Positions 57,093-64,000 of a stretch of 64,000 bases of DNA are shown piece after piece. The first letter of the stretch is position 1, and each line of letters opens with the position of its first letter. Source of the stretch: Capra hircus (taxonomy: Eukaryota > Chordata > Mammalia > Artiodactyla > Bovidae); NCBI RefSeq assembly GCF_001704415.2, contig NC_030811.1, positions 3,754,501 through 3,818,500 on the forward strand. Reading direction: 5' to 3'. A program made the position numbers and the translations under genes. Below the pieces are notes generated by a model. It saw nothing but the letters and a program-made list of their open reading frames with translations, was not told the DNA's origin and did no database searches.

Positions 57093-58852
57093 AAGTATAC
57101 AGCTTTCCAGTAGGAAGGGTGTGCTCAGAAAGAAATTTAATGAAGGGTGAAGAATGGACGAAAACGGACTCATGGGACCCCATGCTGAGATTCAGACCCG
57201 TCAGAATTCAGGATGGAGAGACACGCGTTTAGATTCAAGAGGAACCGGGGTGGAATGCGCGTTTGGAGAAGGGAAGCGGGTGGCTGGCAGGAGCTGTGAC
57301 CAAGAAAGAACAGAGCAGGTGGGCTCTCGGAGGGAGGGGCGGTCCTTCCTGATCGCGCTGCAGCGAGGGCCAAAAGATGGGTGGGTCAAAGCCTAAGGCA
57401 GGTGGCGTGGTGCGGAGCAGAGGAGAAATGCCCACTGGCCTGGAAAGCGGTGAGAAGTCCAGTGAGAAGGAGGAAAAGCCAAGCCCACTGACAGCAGCAG
57501 ACACGCTCCATGGAGATCTGAGGTCTGGTGATGCCCATCTCGGTCTCCCCGCCCCCAAGCCCCCGGCCTCCCACATGTTTATTATAGGGCCTTCTGGCTA
57601 ACATGGTTGGTGGATTGTGGGGCTGTGGGAGGACCCAGTCTTGACCATCTGCATTCTCCTCATCTTCCTCCCCTCGGACCTTCTCAGCCCAGACCTTCCA
57701 CCAAATCCCAGGGCTCTTAGGATGCAAAAAATGGGGTCGAATAGTAGTTCTCCAATAAGGTAGAATTTGAAAATGGTTGCAAAGACTAGTAAAACCTGGG
57801 CGAATCACGTAAGTTAACGATGCAAGAAAATATTTAAATAAAGTAAATGTGTCATAAAAATTCAGGCACGATTATTTGCTAATAAGAGCTCTCAAATATC
57901 CTCTTCCACCTCCTGATGGGAAATGAGCTTGCTGAATGGGGAAGATTATTTGCTAAGATGTTCTCTTTAATTTGTATTTTTTAAAAAGTAATCATGCTAT
58001 GTTTAATTTCCTTTGGAACTCCCTCATCATAATTAGATCTCAAAGCTTTTACTACTAATCTCTTTGGTTCCTTTCCCCGACACAACAGGGAAACATAAGA
58101 ACAAGCTCAGCCAACAATCGGAGAACGAAGCTGCCACTGCTAACCTTTCTGTGCCTCAGATTCAAATGTTACACTGATTTTAATTCATGTGGAGACGGAA
58201 GAGACAGCTCCGTGGTTTGCAAGATTGCCTAGTAAAAAAAATAATTTTGAAAACTATCACTGAGGTCACAGTGGATAGAATAGGCCCATATGGAAGATCT
58301 CGGAAGAGCCAGGATTATCTTTGGAGATAAAGTTCATGATAACCCCTGGTATTTATGTGCACCAGGCTCATGCCCTCCATGGAGGCTGAAATGGAGTAAA
58401 ATATTTATTTCCACCCAGTGACATTTGAACAAGTGGCATCTGGGAGCCACTGTTGTCACAAAGGGAGAAAAGCTGAAGCCTTCCCGCCCGCTCACCACGA
58501 AAGCAGGCATCGACTGCGACCCCTCCATTCAGGTCAGCCGTGGTCCAAGCTCAGACTTGGGTCAGTCCTCCAGCAAAAGGACAGAGATTAAAGACAGGAA
58601 GAGGAAAAGGCACCTGAGGCTGAACCCAGGAGAAAAACTGGGGGTAAGCTGCCCACTGTTCTTTGCTAGTGGAATCTCAGGGGCACACTTGATTCTCCAG
58701 AAACTGCGTTACTAACCAAGGACGCTCCCTGGAGGCTTGGTGCCCAGAGCTGGTACTGGGGTTTGGTCACTGGGCTCCCACACAGCTGACTTCAGCCACG
58801 CAGCCCACCTCAAGCAAAACCAGGCTCCACTCTAGATCCCGTTTCGCTGTCA
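57093..58852. other. Unassigned upstream flank
   Basis: No gene or repeat recognised. Opposing open frames at 57.15-57.8 kb lack domains. Confidence 0.4.
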
Positions 58853-59455
58853 TCGTTCAGTCACTAAGTCCTGTCTGACCCTTTGTGACCCCGTGGCCTG
58901 CAGCACGCCAGCCTTCCCCGTCCTTCACTATCTGCTGGAGCTTGCTCAAACTCATGTCCATTGAGTCCATGGTGTTATCTGACCATCTCATCCTCTGCCA
59001 CCCTCTTCTCCTCCTGCCCTCAATCTTTTCCAGCATCGGGGTCTTTTCCAATGAGTGGGCTTTTCATATCAAGTGGCCAAAGTATTGGCGCTTCATCATC
59101 AGTCCTTTCAAAGAATATTCAGGGTTGATTTCCTTTAGGATGGACTAGTTTGATCTCCTTGCTGCCCAAGGGATTCTTAAGAGTCTTCTCCAGCACCATA
59201 GTTTGAAAGCATCAATTCTTCGAGGCTCAGCCTTCTTTATGGTCCAGCTCTCACATCCATACATGGCTACTGGAGAAACCATAGCTTTGACCGTACGGAT
59301 CTTTGTCAGCAAAGTGATGGTTCTGCTTTTTAACACATTGTCTAGCTTTGTCACAGCTTTACTTCCAAGGAGTAAATGCCTTCTAATTTCATGGCTGCAG
59401 TTACCATCTACAGCGATTTTGGAGTCCAAGAAAATAAAGTTTGTCATGGCTTACA
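58853..59455 (-). mobile_element. BovB LINE 3' end
   Basis: Minus-strand copy. A broken frame reads FIFLDSKIAVDGNCSHEIRR and later KAMVSPVAMYGCESWTIKKA, the usual BovB C-terminal remnants. The 5' end is truncated near 59,455. Confidence 0.94.
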
Positions 59456-59675
59456 CTTTTCCCCATCCCATTTTAGGACAGACTATAAGGTCAAACCCAT
59501 ACTAGGTGGCCCATGGCTTCAGACCAATGACTACACTCTCATGGGGTGGGGACAGAATGTTCCAGGGGATGGGAGCTAACTTACCAGGAGCAGCCAAGCA
59601 CCAGCCCTGAGGACAGGCCTTTCCTGGGGATGTTCAGTGTCTGAACAACCCAGGCCTACACAGTTGGTCCCTTCC
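59456..59675. other. Unassigned upstream flank
   Basis: Nothing recognised. Confidence 0.4.
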
Positions 59676-59812
59676 GAGACTTCTCTGGTGATCCAGTGCT
59701 TTCAATGCAGGGACACGGGTTTGATCCCTGGATGGAGAATGAAGATCCCCCATGCCACAGAGCAACTAAGCCTGCGAGCTGCAACTGAGACCTGACCCAG
59801 CCAAGTAAATGA
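59676..59812 (+). mobile_element. CHR-type SINE
   Basis: 'gagacttctctggtgatcc', 'gggacacgggtttgatccc', 'catgccacagagcaactaag', 'gcctgcgagctgcaactgag'. Confidence 0.87.
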
Positions 59813-60093
59813 TAAACCCTTTCCTGCTCAGAATCCCTCTTCTTTTTCATGGTCCAAAAACGGAGTTCTGAGCTTTTCAAACTTTTGTGACTACCATCTA
59901 TTATGAAAGCTTTTTTATATAGCCACACAGTAAACACTTATAAATCCATATATAAAATACAAAGTTCCGCAAAATAATAGGTCATTCTACTATCTAGGAT
60001 GCACAGGGTATTGCTTTTTTAATTGCACTTTATTTACTTTAAGTTGATCAGGATCCATGAAATTCATTTCATGACCTTCAAATGTGTCACAAC

Positions 60094-60327
60094 TTACATC
60101 TGAAAAAAATGAATGGGCAGGAGAATTGAAACCATTAAAGTCATAAGGAGCCAGAAGCCTTTATTTGAAGAAAAGGCAGCCTCATTCATAACCGTGTAAG
60201 GCTTGACATCATTCATTGTGACAGTTGGCGGGGAAGATGGTTGCATGGATAAAATGTCATAAAGGATGGCAGAGTGGAGAGACAGGGCGACTGCGGTCCA
60301 CGCCGTGCCGGTTTCAGCGAGCGCCAT
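60094..60327 (-). other. Unrecognised 77-codon ATG frame, possible retrogene or microprotein
   Basis: Minus-strand ATG with A at -4, G at -1 and G at +4, followed by MALAETGTAWTAVALSLHSA and ending in a hydrophobic segment (about residues 57-75, GFWLLMTLMVSILLPIHFF) just before TAA. AATAAA occurs about 60 bases after the stop (60,029-60,034), followed by a short A run. This is the shape of a small membrane protein cDNA copy, but I do not recognise the protein and no target duplication was found. Chance is still quite possible. Confidence 0.2.
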
Positions 60328-60375
60328 CACTCTTCCCCGGAAACTTCCAAACTCCGCTTCTCTACTTCTTTGTTG

Positions 60376-60578
60376 TGGCTGTTTTGTCGTTCAGTCCTGG
60401 CTGACTCTCTGTGACCTCAGGGACTGTAGCCTGCCAGGCTCTGTGGGATTCTCCAGGCAATAATCCTGGAGTGGGTTGCCATTTCCTTCTCCAGAGGACC
60501 CTTCTGACTCAGGAATCAAACCCACGTCTCCTGCGTCGGCAGGAGGATTCTTCCCCACGGTGCCACCAGGGAAGACCC
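60376..60578 (-). mobile_element. Bov-tA SINE
   Basis: Minus-strand copy from 'ttttgtcgttcagtcctggc' to 'ggtgccaccagggaaga', with a short deletion in the body ('gccaggctctgtgggattc'). Confidence 0.91.
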
Positions 60579-61486
60579 CTCTGCTTCCTACCTCCGTACC
60601 ATCCTTTGCCTTCTCCACTCTCCTCCCAGCTCTCCAACAGATTTATTCTTCACATTAAGACTTCCGTGCTCACATCCCTTCTCAGGGAGAAAATAATCAG
60701 GTGATCTGATTAGTACAAAGTGTTAAACACTTGAGGTGTATAAACAGTCATAGGAGGTTCCCTGGGGGTGCCAGTGTTTTAATGTTTGTCCCCTCTGTTG
60801 CCCCAAATCACGACCCTTGGAGTCTGGCAGCCAGTGGGTGACAGTTATAGAGAATACGGGTCACGCAAGCTTCCCCAATACCGGCCACACTGCCACAAAG
60901 AGCCCTCAGGTGGTGGTCTGACCCTGGAGAACTCCAGTTCATGTCCACGGAACTACACGTTTGAGAACCTCAGTTTATTTTCTCTAGTTCCCCTTGTTTG
61001 GAATGAAGTGTTTTGATGAGCACTGGCATATAAGAAAAAAAATTAAACGTATCATCTAATAAATCTGTTTTGTCTTCAACAAGCCCAGCCTTTAAGTACA
61101 CACAGCCATTTATTCAATTACCATCAATCTTTCTGGATGTGATTTGTGGATGACAAGAAAAATAATACACATGAAAGTGGTTTTGAGGCTTACAGTGCAC
61201 ACATATAAATACATCAACTCATCAAATTCTCTGAACTGGGCCCCTAACAGCAGACACGATGTGTGGATTGATAACTGGACGACCAGCCAGGTTCCGTCTT
61301 TTAATTCAAATGATAAATACCATATTTGCTCCCATAATTTCTTTTCTTCCACACTTTTTTTTAAAGGAAATATTGTTTACTGCTGAGAAGGAAATTATGC
61401 AGCCTGGTAGTATAACTTCCTCTCTTGGCAGATTGAGTGAATCTAAGTGCCAGACATCCCAGAAAAAAAAATCAGAACATCAAAGG
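60579..61486. other. Unassigned upstream flank
   Basis: No repeat family or gene recognised. Confidence 0.4.
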
Positions 61487-61945
61487 TCACAGGTAAGCAT
61501 TTAAAAGTAGTAAAAACTCAACCTGAAATTGCTGTGGGTGAGATGTTTCGACGGCCCCCACTTCTAAGAACCGTTTGGATGTATATTTAATAAGAACTGA
61601 CCGATCTTTTAGAATCCTCTTCTCCATTATGCAGTCATTTAACAAAACCATCTGAAGTCTTTTTGGACAAGTATAGTCTTTGTAACACCACAATCTGTTT
61701 TTTAAGAAATACAAAGACAGCGCTTCAAATGTCCCAATTCTATTAAACCAAATGGCAAAGTCCTCCAAGCTTCTGTGATGTAGACAGCTGTGAAAACACA
61801 GGTCCTTTATGATTTGGGGAATGCAGGCTTCAGAAATGCATGTGTGAGCGTGTGTGCACGTGTACTGGCGTGTGCATCTAAGTGTGTGTGTCTGTGTGTG
61901 CAGAATTCCCAGACCCGGCTCTAGGACCCCTTTCCCCCTGTTACA
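61487..61945 (-). other. Unrecognised long stop-free minus frame
   Basis: The frame is stop-free for about 150 codons. The upstream third is a GT-rich tract (61,840-61,902) and cannot be informative. The downstream 90 codons have a protein-like mix (RLQMVLLNDCIMEKRILKDR, RFLEVGAVETSHPQQFQ). CAG followed by GTTGAG at about 61,520 could be read as a weak donor. No ATG precedes the protein-like part and no domain is recognised. Confidence 0.15.
61840..61902 (+). repeat. Degenerate GT-rich tract
   Basis: Imperfect GT repeat with GTGTGCACGTGTACTGGCGTG segments. Similar in flavour to the 54-kb minisatellite unit but not tandemly ordered. Confidence 0.85.
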
Positions 61946-63111
61946 TCACAGAATTTCCTGAGAACTCTGTGGATAAAGCTTCTAACGATACCCAGGGTAG
62001 CTGCGTGCCTTGGCCATCTCAGAGGCAGGATTGGTAAGACCCTACCACGGACCCTGGAATCTCTGGGCAACCGAGAGATTAGCACGTGGTGTGGTGGGAC
62101 CAGAGAGGATCCCAGCTGATGCTCAGGACAGCCATTGGCGTCTCTGCCTTAGGAGGGTCCCTGCGACAGCAGGGGAATCAGCCACGTGCTGACTCTTGGG
62201 CTAGGAGTTAAGGAGACAGCCCGAACCACAAGCCACGTGGAAGCCAGACAGCAGCTGGGGCCTCCCTGCCCTCCAAGTCCTAAGACAAGCTCCAGCCTCC
62301 TCTGTTTCCTGAAAGGAAGCCCAGCGTCTTCACCAGGAGCTCTCTGAACACCCAGGCAGGGTATACCCAGCGCCACTGCGACGCGCGTTGGGTCAGCACA
62401 GAGACCTCTTTCCAGCTTCTCTCTCACCTTTCACCTTCAGTTCCTCGTCTCTCTTCCTCTCAAAGGCAAAGGCCAGGAGCTCTCACTCTCCACTCGGCAC
62501 AGCCAGCTCTGTGTGGCTTGGGGTCCCAGTGCCCTGCCTTCCACATTGAAGCGACTCTTCAATTATTTTTTCTACAGAAAGGTCAGGCTCTCACTAAGAA
62601 AAGGTCAGGTGGCAGCTGCAATTATAATTCATTATTTTTGTTTCCATACAAAAACTGTAAGTGGAATTAGCAGCATCGTGCAGTCTCCTTCCACAACTAT
62701 GCTCCAAGCCCATCCTTACCCTGCTCACCAGGTAAGCAAATCAGCAGGGGAAGTCAGTCGCTCCGCATTCCCTCCCACTGACAAGTGCAGTCTGATGGCC
62801 CTTCCCTCAAGTCTGGGCCGGACTCCACGCCATCCTGGGCCTCCCAAGGCTGGACCAGGAGGAGCCTTGTAGCGTCTGCCTGAGACTCCAGGAAGACGGC
62901 GTCAGGGAGCCCTGAGCCACCGGCGGGAGGACCTGAGACTGCTGGGGGGCAGAAACCACATGAGCCCAGCTTCAGCCATCAGATCCCTGAGTGAGAATGC
63001 TTAGGGTCCTGTAGACCAGCACTGCCAAGGGGTGGGAAGGACATGGAGCCCAAGCATCGCCCAGCCAAGCCCTGCCTGAGATACTAGCCCCAAAATTACA
63101 TGTTAAAAAAA
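61946..63111. other. Unassigned upstream flank
   Basis: No gene or repeat recognised; opposing frames at 62.0-62.9 kb lack domains. Confidence 0.4.
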
Positions 63112-63178
63112 GTTGTTTGAAACCACTATGCATGAGACATAGAAAACAAACCTATGGCTACCAAAGTGGAAAGGGGCT
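63112..63178 (+). mobile_element. L1 fragment
   Basis: 'catgagacatagaaaacaaa' and 'ctatggctaccaaagtggaa' match a ruminant L1 3' UTR. It stops where a BovB is inserted. Confidence 0.75.
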
Positions 63179-64000
63179 CAGTTCAGTCCAGTCGCTCAGT
63201 TGTGTCTGACCCTTTGTGACCCCATGGACTGCAGCATGCCAGGCCTCCCTGTCCATCACCAGAGCTTGCTCAAACTCATGTCCATCGAGTAGGTGATGCC
63301 ATCCAACCATCTCATCCTCTGTCAACCCCTTCTTCTCCCATCTTCAATCTTTCCCAAAGTCTTTGCTGTTGAGTTAGTTCTTCGCATCAGGTGGCCAAAG
63401 TATTGGAATTTCAGTTTCATCAGTCCTTCCAAAGAACACTCAGGACTGATCTCCTTTAGGATTGGATCTCCTTGCAGTCCAAGGGACTCTCAAGAATCTT
63501 CTCCAACATCACAGTTCAAAAGCATTAATTCTTTGACACTCAGCCTTCTTAATGGTCCAACTCTCACATCCATACATGACTACTGGAAAAACCATAGCTT
63601 TGACTAGATGGACCTTTGTCAGCAAAGTAATGTCTCTGCTTTTTAATATGCCGTCTAGGTTTGTCATAGCTTTTCTTCCAAGGAGCAAGTGTCTTTTAAT
63701 TTCATGGCTGCAGTCACCATCTGCAGTGATTTTGGAGCCCAAGAAAATGAAGTTTCTCACTGTTCCCCATCTTTTTGCCATGAAGTGATGGGACCGGATG
63801 CCATGATCTTAGTTTTCTGAATTTTGAGTCTTAAGCCAGCTTTTTCATGCTCCTTTCACCTTCAAGAGACTCTTTAGTTCCTCTTTGCTTTCTGCCATTA
63901 AGGTGGTATCATTTGAGTATCTGAGGTTATTGATATTTCTCCCAGCAATCTTGATTCCAGCTTGTGCTTCATCCAGTTCCAGCGTTTCACATGATGTACT
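63179..64000 (-). mobile_element. BovB LINE, cut by window end
   Basis: Minus-strand BovB with tail at the left ('cagttcagtccagtcgctc') extending to the window edge. It includes the stretch before the 3' end (NFIFLGSKITADGDCSHEIKR, KAMVFPVVMYGCESWTIKKA) and enters the reverse transcriptase region near 63,900. The 5' end lies beyond 64,000. Confidence 0.95.

Noticed and set aside
1..64000. CRISPR array, bacterial operon, tRNA or rRNA genes
   Set aside because: The spaced repeats are minisatellites without unique spacers. tRNA-like segments are the heads of Bov-tA, CHR and MIR SINEs. No rRNA-like segment was seen.

Overview
The window is mammalian nuclear DNA from a pecoran ruminant of the cattle, sheep, goat or deer type. 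The basis is dense BovB (RTE-type) LINE 3' ends, Bov-tA and BOV-A2 SINEs that carry the BovB tail, cetartiodactyl CHR-type SINEs and ruminant L1 tails, on top of old mammalian layers (MIR, L2, MER5A, MLT1 LTRs). Nothing bacterial or viral in organisation is present: there are no operons, and almost every open frame is short and lies inside a repeat.

One gene is recognisable. On the minus strand at 25,709-25,945 lies the first coding exon of the long isoform of DPP6, the Kv4 potassium channel auxiliary subunit. It encodes 79 residues and ends at a consensus GTAAGA donor. It sits in a CpG island of about 2 kb (25.37-27.37 kb) that holds the ATG-free 5' leader and the presumed TATA-less promoter. 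The gene runs leftwards, so 1-25,708 is the start of DPP6 intron 1 and the sequence right of about 26.3 kb is upstream flank. No other DPP6 exon or other known gene was identified.

Layout: 1-16 kb is repeat-rich intron with an MLT1 LTR pair, a 40-bp CCAAT-containing minisatellite (4.8-5.0 kb), a CCCTGA array split by a SINE (4.0-4.3 kb), a nested L1/BovB stack (6.5-8.2 kb) and an L2 with two G-rich expansions (14.4-14.9 kb). The stretch 16-25 kb is quieter, with one sizeable BovB copy. From 27.7 kb come an LTR-like element, scattered SINEs and BovB copies, and a repeat-poor AT-rich block (35.4-37.4 kb). The region 39-46 kb is a thicket of nested BovB and SINE insertions, including a decayed BovB reverse transcriptase segment (43.3-44.5 kb). 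At 54.2-55.8 kb a 35-bp minisatellite rich in alternating purine/pyrimidine lies between two diverged copies of a 130-bp block. The right end runs into a minus-strand BovB cut by the window edge.

Most remarkable signals: the G-run cluster directly downstream of the DPP6 exon 1 donor, the 35-bp minisatellite with its flanking duplication, the CCAAT minisatellite in intron 1, and two unrecognised minus-strand open frames at 60.1 and 61.5-61.9 kb. Repeat family names are from recognition by eye, and boundaries are generally good to about 10-30 bases.
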